Assembly: GCA_000953735.1 (NCBI GenBank)
Contig: LN554852.1
Coordinates: 4,847,846-4,911,845 of the forward strand
DNA: 64,000 nucleotides
Direction of reading: 5' to 3'
Origin: Moritella viscosa
GTDB taxonomy: Bacteria > Pseudomonadota > Gammaproteobacteria > Enterobacterales > Moritellaceae
The position numbers and the translations under genes are program-made. This document shows positions 10,904-17,272 of this stretch, in pieces (position 1 is the first letter of the stretch; every line of letters starts with the position of its first letter). The notes under the pieces are model-generated. The model saw only the letters and a list, made by a program, of their open reading frames with translations, was not told where the DNA came from and searched no databases.

Positions 10904-11728
10904 TTATGGAACATTGCTTATAACCAATTGATGATCGAATCGAAGCACACTGTCATCGCGTAATTTAAAGCCAAAATTAAGATTTAAAATTGCATGACTA
11001 AATAAACTGGCCGATGACAACCTCATCGAACTATCAACACTCAGATCATCAGCCATCAAGACTCGATTGTCTAAGGTATAGTTTTGTGCTGATAATGGCG
11101 CTTGATTTCGGAACAAACGCATTGAATCACCAATAGCGAGTAAGCAATATTGTACTTTGTTCTTGGCAATGAAATACCGTGAGACTAATGAGTCTCTGCT
11201 TAAGTTACTGCCAGAAGTTAAAGTTGCTTGGGTTGGGTTAGCACCAGACGCGGAGACATAATTTGTTATTTCCGCAACCGAGCTTGAGGGCAATAAATAA
11301 AAATCATCTGCGTTGGTAGTCAATACACTGACATATTGGCCTCTAAAATCATCTGTATTACTGCCAGCATTTTCCCTTGTTCGACGATCCATGATTAATG
11401 ACATAGTAGACTCCCCGCTAACATTACCAATATACAGTCCTGCGGCGGTAAAAGGCACAAAGTCGATGCAGGTATTATTACCTGTGGTATTAATTCTTAA
11501 ACTAAACGCGACGGCAGAGTTAAGTTCTTTATCCATTCGGTTGAAGATAAATCGCGCATCGTTTAAGCGTTCATTCTGATTAATCGATGTTTGATACAAC
11601 ACGACATTGGAACTGATAAAACGGCTACTGAACATACCAACAATACCCAATAAAAGGATCACCATGGTTAATTCTATCAAGGTAAATCCGGCATGAAGTC
11701 CTTGTGGTAATTTAAGTCTAGCCATCAA
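10904..11728 (-). CDS. mshO: MSHA pilus minor pilin MshO
   Basis: The 274-residue protein carries a prepilin leader with glycine before FTLIELTMVILLLGIVG (from about residue 15), followed by a hydrophobic helix and a long globular domain. This length matches the PilW/GspJ-like large minor pilin MshO. Glu at mature position 5 is present, consistent with assembly into a pilus or pseudopilus complex. Its start overlaps the mshD stop by 4 bp. The ORF begins Met-Met, and either could be the start. Confidence 0.9.
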   Translation of the reverse strand: MMARLKLPQGLHAGFTLIELTMVILLLGIVGMFSSRFISSNVVLYQTSINQNERLNDARFIFNRMDKELNSAVAFSLRINTTGNNTCIDFVPFTAAGLYIGNVSGESTMSLIMDRRTRENAGSNTDDFRGQYVSVLTTNADDFYLLPSSSVAEITNYVSASGANPTQATLTSGSNLSRDSLVSRYFIAKNKVQYCLLAIGDSMRLFRNQAPLSAQNYTLDNRVLMADDLSVDSSMRLSSASLFSHAILNLNFGFKLRDDSVLRFDHQLVISNVP

Positions 11729-12312
11729 TAGTTCCCCTTAAATGACGTTAATTCGATGGCTTCATCATTAGGCATAGATATGGTAACTCGGATTCTTTTC
11801 GCTATATCGGTAACACCCGAAGTAAGGTTCGAATTAAATTTATCTGCCGCGAACGACACACAAATTCGTAAGCCGTAACCAGGGTATTCATTCGTAAAAG
11901 AAGCCAATGCCGCGCCAGGATCACTATTTCCACAGTAAATATTATAATCATCAACGTCATTGAAATTGCCAGGTGCAGAGCTAACTTCACTACCATCAGT
12001 ACCTAAATCAGAACTACAAGGAAATAGAACTACCCCATCACTATTTTGTTCACCACAACGAATAAAACCACCAGAACTCGTGCTCGTTTCATCATAATAA
12101 CGGATCAAGACTTGGTCCATGATGCGCTTACCCAACGCCGTGGCTTTAATTTGATACATAGGCGTGACAGTATTATTAGCTTGCGGCAAGAAGATACCCG
12201 TGACAATCACTAACGAGATGGCTAACACTACCATACCAACCACAATTTCAATCAAGGTGAAACCGCATTGATTTCGTGTCTTAAGTGGTCTTGGCGTTGA
12301 ATTAGTTTTCAT
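11725..12312 (-). CDS. mshD: MSHA pilus minor pilin MshD
   Basis: The 195-residue product has a long leader (17 residues, basic, with one Cys) before the cleavage site CG/FTLIEIVVGM, then the usual hydrophobic helix. It corresponds to MshD, a minor pilin related to GspI/PilV. The mature domain has several cysteines (RCGEQ, FPCSS, YCGNS, RICVS) that could form two disulfides. It overlaps mshC by 11 bp and mshO by 4 bp, so the minor pilins are tightly coupled. Confidence 0.9.
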   Translation of the reverse strand: MKTNSTPRPLKTRNQCGFTLIEIVVGMVVLAISLVIVTGIFLPQANNTVTPMYQIKATALGKRIMDQVLIRYYDETSTSSGGFIRCGEQNSDGVVLFPCSSDLGTDGSEVSSAPGNFNDVDDYNIYCGNSDPGAALASFTNEYPGYGLRICVSFAADKFNSNLTSGVTDIAKRIRVTISMPNDEAIELTSFKGNY

Positions 12313-12811
12313 GAATAAAACCTTGTGCTTCGATGCGCAGTGATAATGTTTGCTTGCCTATAATCAAGATATTACAACCGCTATTACTGGTACTACAACC
12401 ATTGGCAATACCTAATTCATTAAACTCAACAATGTCCGGGTTTTCAGTGTTCTTAATGCTAAAACTGACTTTAGTACTATTCGCCTCGGCTGCGCTCATC
12501 CCCAAATGCGGCGCTGCAAATGAGGTTGGTAATCCAGTTTCACAATTAGTGGGAATACCAAAACGACCAGCGGTAATAACGACACGGTTACAGGCATAAG
12601 GATTGGTTGCACGGGAAGTTCGACAGTCACTACCACAGCTCATCGCTTGCTGTTGCACAGTTTTGAGTAATTGCTGTAGCTGGTCACGATACGTTTGCGC
12701 TTCAAAACCATCGCTACCGGTAAATTTAGGGATCGCGGTTGCAGCTAAAGTACCAGTTAGCAAAATAATAATCACGAGTTCAATGAGGGTAAAACCTAAC
12801 TTAGTACGCAT
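12302..12811 (-). CDS. mshC: MSHA pilus minor pilin MshC
   Basis: A 169-residue minor pilin with a very short leader (MRTKLG) before [12 protein letters not shown]. The globular domain has cysteine pairs (MSCGSDC, ACNR, NCET, GCSTSNSGC), as in the GspH/FimT-like MshC proteins. It is the first gene after the pilin array and begins the mshC-D-O-P-Q block. The roughly 200-bp region upstream contains a TATAAT-like element and is partly duplicated further up the array, so this block may have its own promoter. Confidence 0.88.
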   Translation of the reverse strand: MRTKLGFTLIELVIIILLTGTLAATAIPKFTGSDGFEAQTYRDQLQQLLKTVQQQAMSCGSDCRTSRATNPYACNRVVITAGRFGIPTNCETGLPTSFAAPHLGMSAAEANSTKVSFSIKNTENPDIVEFNELGIANGCSTSNSGCNILIIGKQTLSLRIEAQGFIHEN

Positions 12812-12848
12812 TCGCTTAACACCTGGTAAGAGTCATGATAATGGATGC

Positions 12849-12945
12849 TAGGTATTAGCTCCCTTCCCATACTGAATGTTGATAATATTATAAATTTAAT
12901 ACACTTGCATTAGTATCAGCGTATTAATCAAGGTTAAATACGTAT
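12849..12945 (-). repeat. mshC leader element, copy 1
   Basis: This AT-rich region upstream of mshC shares ordered sequence blocks with 15142-15240. Read on the plus strand the blocks are GGTATTA, then ATATTATAAATTTA about 30 bases on, then GTATTAATC. The middle block contains TATAAT on the minus strand (12887-12892) and could be the -10 of an mshC promoter, although no convincing -35 is visible. The copy in the array lies directly upstream of a pilin remnant, indicating a past duplication or recombination. Boundaries are approximate, judged by eye. Confidence 0.5.
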
Positions 12946-13015
12946 AATTAGATAATATAAAGGTACTGATGAAGATAAAAAATAAAATATTTATAAATAG
13001 ATATGCTTTTAATAA

Positions 13016-13039
13016 AAAGACTGACCGAAGTAGACCTTT
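13016..13039 (-). terminator. Degenerate UUCG-loop terminator after pilin remnant 2
   Basis: On the minus strand a TTCG loop is flanked by arms related to the perfect terminator at 15241-15266, followed by a T-run. The stem has lost several pairs, so activity is doubtful. It sits just after the stop codon of the remnant at 13066-13293, matching the one-terminator-per-cassette layout. Confidence 0.45.
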
Positions 13040-13065
13040 GTTTTTACTTATAATTTATCGAGTTA

Positions 13066-13293
13066 CTAACGACAGTCAGGGTTAGTTGCTTTTGTGTCCG
13101 AACCAAACCAGATTTGATAGCCCGCACTTGACGTCGCTTCTTGATAAACCAATGTGCAAGCACCAAACGTATCTGCACCATAGATATAAAAAATAACGGC
13201 CTTGGCTGTCAGTGATTGATGAGTATAATCTGAATGAGAGAAACCATTTAATTCCAGCATCACTTGCTTTAGGGTAACCATAACTGGTTTCAA
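13066..13293 (-). pseudogene. 5'-truncated MshA-type pilin remnant (class B end)
   Basis: The open frame encodes only the C-terminal half of a pilin. It contains LELNGF, which matches the VELSGF landmark of the intact pilins, then two cysteines (GACTLVYQEA and the terminal NPDCR) and the WFGSDTK segment that resembles the FGPNTS and FGDGTK ends of the pilins at 15941 and 15287. The prepilin leader, the hydrophobic helix and the first half are missing, and an in-frame stop lies only eight codons above the ATG. It cannot be an exported pilin as it stands. It may be decay, or a donor of 3' sequence for recombination into intact copies (inference). Confidence 0.75.
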
Positions 13294-13475
13294 TTTGACC
13301 CTAGCTCAGTTTGCTTACGACTTAATCGGTTAATTTTTCATTAACCCAAAAACCACTTATTGCAATACAAAACTATGACTTAGAGAGGGTTCGTTTAGGT
13401 GGGCTTATTATAACATTTTCAATGTGTTATTACGCCGTTGAATACAGTGAAGCATCTATATTTTGAATGTGAACA

Positions 13476-13497
13476 AAGGCTTACCGAAGTAAGTCTT
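13476..13497 (-). terminator. Terminator after pilin gene at 13529 (UUCG loop)
   Basis: The minus strand reads a 9-bp stem with one mismatch around a TTCG tetraloop (arms 13476-13484 and 13489-13497). It is followed by only a short T-run. It belongs to the same family as the perfect copy at 15241-15266 and lies 32 bp past the pilin stop codon. Confidence 0.65.
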
Positions 13498-13528
13498 TAA
13501 TGCGATTACTCGCTAGATTATGAATGTA

Positions 13529-13990
13529 TTACTTCGCAATACAACTCCGCGCGTCAGAACTAAGTTTTCCAGAAAATACAGTGTAAACAGCGCCAGATGA
13601 GGCAGCTTCCGTATATCGTAAACACAGATCATTCGCTTCTTTATCATTTCCAGCTACAAAAAGAATACTCATCTCTTGAACAGCGGCCATTGTATCAAAA
13701 CCTGTCGTTTCAACCGCGGTTGCAATACCTGCAGATGTTGCAGCGGGGTAACCAAACCAAGTAGCAACACCTTCAACAGTCGATGAGCTACCTTCTGTAC
13801 CATCGATTGCAGATTTAGAATAAACAATGTTAGCGGCACTGTTAACTGCAGCTTCAAGGCCTGCCATCGCAGATTCTTTCGCATCATCTTGCAAATTGAT
13901 AAATTTAGGCACTGCTGTTGCCGCTAAGATACCGAGTACAATAATGACAATCACTAATTCGATGAGTGTGAAACCATTTTGTTTCTTCAT
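13529..13990 (-). CDS. mshA: MshA-type major pilin, array copy 5 (class A)
   Basis: A 153-residue type IVa pilin. The leader MKKQNG precedes [20 protein letters not shown], so prepilin peptidase would cut after Gly6 and leave N-methyl-Phe. Glu at mature position 5 is present. The first 40 residues are almost identical to the other array copies; the rest diverges. Two cysteines (DLCLRYTEA and ARSCIAK) would close the C-terminal disulfide loop. The ending, with a KEANDLC segment and a GK before the last Cys, places it with the copies at 14205 and 16555. An AAGGA lies 7 bases before the ATG; a promoter and a terminator flank it. Which copy is the main structural subunit cannot be told from sequence. 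Confidence 0.88.
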   Translation of the reverse strand: MKKQNGFTLIELVIVIIVLGILAATAVPKFINLQDDAKESAMAGLEAAVNSAANIVYSKSAIDGTEGSSSTVEGVATWFGYPAATSAGIATAVETTGFDTMAAVQEMSILFVAGNDKEANDLCLRYTEAASSGAVYTVFSGKLSSDARSCIAK

Positions 13991-14047
13991 TTAAAATCCT
14001 TCATCTTTATATGAAAAGCTAGTTCAAAATATAAAAAATACATTTTA

Positions 14048-14078
14048 ATTATACGTACTTAAAATAATATCATTTCAA
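14048..14078 (-). promoter_or_regulatory. Sigma-70-like promoter of pilin copy 5
   Basis: On the minus strand TTGAAA (14073-14078) and TATAAT (14048-14053) are separated by 19 bases. The block is homologous to the promoters at 14752 and 15808, which have an 18-base spacer. It lies about 58 bases upstream of the ATG at 13990. The longer spacer may make it weaker. Confidence 0.6.
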
Positions 14079-14133
14079 ACTTTACAAAAAATTAATCTTA
14101 AATATGTTTAACAACACCAATATCCACATACAA

Positions 14134-14161
14134 AAAAGCCAGTTAATGATAACTGGCTTTT
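14134..14161 (-). terminator. Terminator after pilin copy 4
   Basis: An 11-bp perfect stem with a 6-base loop (AATGAT on the plus strand) is followed on the minus strand by a T-run. It is one of four related AGCCAGTT-type terminators in the array, and lies 43 bp past the stop of the gene at 14205. Confidence 0.85.
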
Positions 14162-14204
14162 GTATTCCACTGATTTTTAAATATTTTTACTTAAGTTAAA
14201 CATA

Positions 14205-14678
14205 TTACCATTCATTATTAGGGGCAGAAACATTACATGCAGAATTGAGCATTTTACCTTTATCTAAATCGTAACCAGTTCCAGTTGACGCTTTATAAAG
14301 TAGACAAAGATCCGCATTAGCTTGCTCTTTTTTCGATACAAAAATAAGATTATTATTATTGTCTGCTTTACCTTCAAAACCAGATAACTCAACAGCGGCA
14401 ACAATACCAGCAGCGTCTGCGGTTGGGTAACCATTTATGATTGTTACGCCTGCTGCAGAAGCACCAGCTGTAGTTGAAGTTTCAGTACCATCAATTGCAG
14501 ACTTAGAATAAACAATGTTTGCAGCGCTATGCACAGCGGCTTCAACGCCTTTCATTGCCGATACTTTAGCATCATCTTGCAGGTTGATAAATTTAGGCAC
14601 TGCTGTAGCCGCTAAAATACCAAGTACGATAATTACAATCACTAGTTCGATTAGCGTAAAACCGTTTTGTGTTTTCAT
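14205..14678 (-). CDS. mshA: MshA-type major pilin, array copy 4 (class A)
   Basis: A 157-residue type IVa pilin with leader MKTQNG, differing from the other copies by Thr at position 3. The methylated N-terminal helix and the first 55 residues are nearly the same as in its neighbours. The variable domain contains the GYPTAD and VELSGF landmarks, the KKEQANADLC segment and a last cysteine in NSACN, so it is class A. The end NNEW resembles the KVNW end of the remnant just upstream, suggesting tandem duplication. It has its own promoter (14752-14781), a pentamer repeat in the leader, and a terminator. Confidence 0.88.
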   Translation of the reverse strand: MKTQNGFTLIELVIVIIVLGILAATAVPKFINLQDDAKVSAMKGVEAAVHSAANIVYSKSAIDGTETSTTAGASAAGVTIINGYPTADAAGIVAAVELSGFEGKADNNNNLIFVSKKEQANADLCLLYKASTGTGYDLDKGKMLNSACNVSAPNNEW

Positions 14679-14720
14679 TTAACATCCTTTATTTTCATAT
14701 TAAAAGTTAGTTTTAAATAT

Positions 14721-14744
14721 AATAGAATAGAATAGAATAGAATA
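14721..14744 (-). repeat. Pentamer microsatellite in a pilin 5' leader
   Basis: AATAG is repeated four times, followed by AATA (plus-strand reading). It lies directly downstream of the -10 box at 14752-14757, near the expected transcription start of the pilin at 14678. The leaders of the pilins at 13990 and 15754 are otherwise homologous but lack the expansion. Slippage here would change leader length or start-site sequence, not reading frame. Confidence 0.85.
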
Positions 14745-14751
14745 CATTTTA

Positions 14752-14781
14752 ATTATACATACTTAAGCCATAGCACTTCAA
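14752..14781 (-). promoter_or_regulatory. Sigma-70-like promoter of pilin copy 4
   Basis: On the minus strand TTGAAG (14776-14781) and TATAAT (14752-14757) are separated by 18 bases. The same arrangement precedes the pilin at 15754. The block sits about 75 bases upstream of the ATG at 14678. Confidence 0.7.
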
Positions 14782-14830
14782 ATTTTTCAACAACTTAATC
14801 TTAACAAGATTTAAAAATACCAAAATCCAC

Positions 14831-14870
14831 ATGCAAGAAAGCCAGTTAATGACAACTGGCTTTCTTGCAT
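14831..14870 (-). terminator. Long perfect hairpin after pilin remnant 1
   Basis: A 17-bp perfect inverted repeat with a 6-base loop. The core matches the AGCCAGTT-type terminators of the array, but the arms continue past the usual T-run with complementary sequence. It follows the remnant ending at 14908 and also insulates the promoter of the next copy. Confidence 0.75.
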
Positions 14871-14907
14871 TCGGCTGATTTCTAATATTTCCACTTCAAG
14901 TTAAATA

Positions 14908-15147
14908 TTACCAATTTACTTTTGGATCAGTTGTATCACAAGTGCTAGAATTTACTTTACCTTTTACTAAAGTATATTGATCGTTAGCAGTTGCTTCGGT
15001 ATAAAGTAAACAAAGAACATCATCGGCATATTCATTTTTAGGAACGAATAAAATATGTAAACCTGTATATCCTGAGAACATCTTCATAAAACTAGGTAGT
15101 TCAACAGCAGCTAAAATAACAAGCTTACAGGTTGTGAACGTTAGGTA
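14908..15147 (-). pseudogene. 5'-truncated MshA-type pilin remnant (class A end)
   Basis: The open frame, bounded by TAA at 14908-14910 and an upstream in-frame TAA at 15148-15150, encodes the C-terminal half of a pilin. It shows AAVELPSF (matching AAVELSGF), ILFVPKNEYADD, the conserved LCLLYTEA around the first cysteine, GKVNSSTCD around the second, and a KVNW end. No leader or hydrophobic helix is present, and upstream of the frame lies a copy of the mshC leader instead of a pilin 5' half. It still has a terminator. The C-terminal codons are undisturbed, which fits either recent truncation or a silent donor cassette. Confidence 0.8.
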
Positions 15148-15240
15148 TTAACCCATGTCCATATTTACCTTCGAAATATTATAAATTTAAGTAAGTTATA
15201 TTAATAACTATGTATTAATCGATGGGGATATAACAGATAT
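15142..15240 (-). repeat. mshC leader element, copy 2 (inside the pilin array)
   Basis: This stretch resembles 12849-12945, the region upstream of mshC. It shares GGTATTA, an ATATTATAAATTTA block about 28 bases later, and GTATTAATC, in the same order. It joins directly to the truncated pilin at 14908, so the join marks an old recombination between an mshC-like leader and a pilin 3' half. Ends are approximate. Confidence 0.55.
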
Positions 15241-15266
15241 AAAAAAGGCTTACCGAAGTAAGCCTT
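15241..15266 (-). terminator. Terminator after pilin copy 3 (UUCG tetraloop)
   Basis: The minus strand has a 9-bp perfect stem (15245-15253 with 15258-15266) closed by TTCG and followed by six T residues. It is a textbook intrinsic terminator, 21 bp past the stop codon at 15287. Confidence 0.93.
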
Positions 15267-15286
15267 AATACATTTAATTTATTTCA

Positions 15287-15754
15287 TTAGCTGCATATAG
15301 GTGCTTTTTTAGTTCCGTCACCAAAGCCAATTTTATAGCCAGTACCAGACGCTGTTGACGTTGCTTGCGTATAAAGAATGGTACAATTACCAGAAGATGC
15401 ACCATTTTCTAGATAGAATATTCTTGTATTACTGGTTCCAGCTTTTGATTTAAAACCACTTAATTCAACCGCATTTTCAATATCTGCAGCACTAGGGAAA
15501 CCATATACAGTCGTAACACCAGTACCGTTAGCTGCTGAAGGAGAGTTTGGTTTTTTCTCTTGACCCTTAATTGCAGCTTTAGAGAAAACAATGTTTGCCG
15601 CACTGTGTAATGCAGCTTCAGCACCTTTTAGTGCAGACTCTTTAGCATCATCTTGCAAGTTAATGAATTTAGGCACAGCTGTAGCAGCTAAAATACCGAG
15701 TACGATAATTACGATCACTAATTCAATTAGTGTAAAACCATTCTGTTTTTTCAT
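15287..15754 (-). CDS. mshA: MshA-type major pilin, array copy 3 (class B)
   Basis: A 155-residue type IVa pilin with leader MKKQNG before FTLIE. The N-terminal 55 residues match the other copies. The variable part is different: it carries Lys-rich KGQEKK, the GFPSA and VELSGF landmarks, then GNCTILYTQATST, a GYKIGFGDGTKK stretch and a last cysteine at the very end (PICS). This class B ending is shared with the copy at 15941 and the remnant at 13066. Promoter 15808-15837 and terminator 15241-15266 make it a self-contained transcription unit. Confidence 0.88.
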   Translation of the reverse strand: MKKQNGFTLIELVIVIIVLGILAATAVPKFINLQDDAKESALKGAEAALHSAANIVFSKAAIKGQEKKPNSPSAANGTGVTTVYGFPSAADIENAVELSGFKSKAGTSNTRIFYLENGASSGNCTILYTQATSTASGTGYKIGFGDGTKKAPICS

Positions 15755-15807
15755 TTAAAATCCTTTATTTTCATATTAAAAGTTAGTTTAAAATATAATA
15801 TATTAAA

Positions 15808-15837
15808 ATTATACATACTTAGACCATATAACTTCAA
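15808..15837 (-). promoter_or_regulatory. Sigma-70-like promoter of pilin copy 3
   Basis: On the minus strand TTGAAG (15832-15837) and TATAAT (15808-15813) are separated by 18 bases, upstream of the ATG at 15754. The leader has a good AAAGGA 7 bases before that ATG. Confidence 0.7.
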
Positions 15838-15895
15838 ATTTTTCAACAACTTAATCTTAACAATATTTAAAAAAGACCAACGTCCACATACAAAA

Positions 15896-15919
15896 AAGCC
15901 AGTTAATGATAACTGGCTT
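15896..15919 (-). terminator. Terminator after pilin copy 2
   Basis: A 9-bp stem AAGCCAGTT/AACTGGCTT with a 6-base loop is followed on the minus strand by a T-run (plus 15892-15897 all A). It lies 21 bp beyond the stop of the pilin at 15941. Confidence 0.9.
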
Positions 15920-15940
15920 ACTAATAACTTAAAGACTTAG

Positions 15941-16414
15941 CTAACAACTAGGCGTGTTTACGATAGTTGAAGTATTTGGACCAAAGCTTAGTTTATATGT
16001 AGAGCCTGCACCAGATGCTTGCGTATAAGTCAACTGACAACTAATAACTGGACTTGAACCTGCGCTATCTAAAGTAAATGTCACAGAGTCACCGGCAATT
16101 GGTGTTGAAGCAGTAAAACCACTTAACTCAACTGCAGCAACAATGCCTGCAGCAGTTGGATAGCCAGCTTTTGTATTAACTGTCCCTTTACTTGAATCAG
16201 CAGTACCACTCGTTTTTTCAATACCATCAATAGCTGATTTAGAATAAGAGATATTAGCCGCACTACGAATTGCAGCTTCAGCACCTTTTAGCGCAGATTC
16301 TTTTGCATCATCTTGCAGGTTGATAAATTTAGGCACTGCTGTAGCAGCTAAAATACCAAGTACGATAATTACAATCACTAATTCAATTAGCGTAAAACCG
16401 TTTTGTTTTTTCAT
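15941..16414 (-). CDS. mshA: MshA-type major pilin, array copy 2 (class B)
   Basis: A 157-residue type IVa pilin with the MKKQNG leader and the shared N-terminal helix. The domain has VELSGF, then [15 protein letters not shown] and KLSFGPNTS with the final cysteine as last residue, so it is class B. It is rich in Ser, Thr and small residues. Unlike copies 3, 4 and 5 it lacks the TTGAAG-TATAAT promoter: its leader runs straight into the terminator of the gene at 16555, only 140 bp away. It may depend on read-through from that gene, or be weakly expressed. Confidence 0.87.
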   Translation of the reverse strand: MKKQNGFTLIELVIVIIVLGILAATAVPKFINLQDDAKESALKGAEAAIRSAANISYSKSAIDGIEKTSGTADSSKGTVNTKAGYPTAAGIVAAVELSGFTASTPIAGDSVTFTLDSAGSSPVISCQLTYTQASGAGSTYKLSFGPNTSTIVNTPSC

Positions 16415-16460
16415 TTATAATCCTTCGTCTTAATATTAAAAATTAGCTTTAAATATACTA

Positions 16461-16486
16461 AAAGCCAGTTCAAGATGACTGGCTTT
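16461..16486 (-). terminator. Hairpin between pilin copies 1 and 2
   Basis: A 9-bp stem AAAGCCAGT/ACTGGCTTT with an 8-base loop. The following T-run on the minus strand is weak (TTTAGTA), so read-through into the pilin at 15941 is plausible. Confidence 0.7.
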
Positions 16487-16554
16487 GAATATAAGCTTAC
16501 TCGTCATAACAATATCTGGGGGTAGCCTTTTAAAAAATACTCTAAACGTCTATA

Positions 16555-17022
16555 TTATATTGCACACGCTGTTTCGCCGTTATTCACTTTACCTGCTTTA
16601 AGAGTGTATCTTCCACCTTTAGCTTTAGCTTCAGTATAAATGATACAAAGATCTTTTTCAGCTTGTTCTTTTTCTGATACGAATGAAATAGTTTTATCAT
16701 TAGTATTTTTGAATACGCCTACAAAACCAGATAATTCAACAGCTTCAACAATACCAGTATCATTTGCAGTTGGGTAACCAAACTGTGTTGTTATGCCTGC
16801 AGCTGAAGATACTGCATCAGTAGTTTCAACACCATCGATAGCAGCTTTAGAATAAACGATGTTAGCAGCACTATGCACTGCAGCTTCAACGCCCTTCATA
16901 GCAGAAATTTTAGCATCATCTTGTAGGTTGATAAATTTAGGCACTGCTGTAGCAGCTAAAATACCAAGTACGATAATTACGATCACTAATTCGATTAGTG
17001 TAAAACCATTTTGTTTTTTCAT
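16555..17022 (-). CDS. mshA: MshA-type major pilin, array copy 1 (class A), next to mshG
   Basis: A 155-residue type IVa pilin, first of the array. Leader [11 protein letters not shown] and the hydrophobic helix are intact. The domain has GYPTAND, VELSGF, a [15 protein letters not shown] segment and a last cysteine in ETACAI, so it is class A. Vibrio has mshF and mshB at this place; this protein is far more like its MshA neighbours than a separate MshB. Its leader differs from the other copies: a GGAG lies before the ATG and the 250-bp upstream region carries a large inverted repeat. It may be the ancestral, operon-linked copy (inference). Confidence 0.88.
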   Translation of the reverse strand: MKKQNGFTLIELVIVIIVLGILAATAVPKFINLQDDAKISAMKGVEAAVHSAANIVYSKAAIDGVETTDAVSSAAGITTQFGYPTANDTGIVEAVELSGFVGVFKNTNDKTISFVSEKEQAEKDLCIIYTEAKAKGGRYTLKAGKVNNGETACAI

Positions 17023-17107
17023 ATTTTAGCTCCAAATCACTTTACTTATAAATTACATCGACATATACGCGACAACACGTCCATATAATTTACATTAATG
17101 TACGAAG

Positions 17108-17144
17108 CTGTATATTTTTTGATACTATGCCAAAAAATATACAG
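17108..17144. promoter_or_regulatory. 14-bp perfect inverted repeat upstream of the pilin array
   Basis: Arms 17108-17121 and 17131-17144 are exact complements around a 9-base spacer, about 85 bases upstream of the first pilin start and 128 bases beyond the mshG stop. No T-run follows on the minus strand, so it is not a typical terminator for mshG. A second palindrome, TACATTAATGTA, lies at 17091-17102. Together they suggest operators or an mRNA structure controlling the first pilin. Function is inferred from position only. Confidence 0.6.
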
Positions 17145-17272
17145 ATTCACTAGTTTTTTTTAATTAATGTGGCTAAATCGTAATATAACGACTACGCATG
17201 ATATTGTTTAACATAACGACGACAACCATAAAAAACACAAAAACAAAATAATTACTAAATAAGTAATTAAAA

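Noticed and set aside
14908-15147. Treating the pilin remnant as a functional small gene
   Set aside because: No leader, no helix and no suitable start codon with RBS. Listed as a remnant instead.
12801-17272. Insertion sequence or phage as cause of the pilin array
   Set aside because: No transposase, integrase, terminal inverted repeats or target duplications are visible; tandem duplication explains it better.
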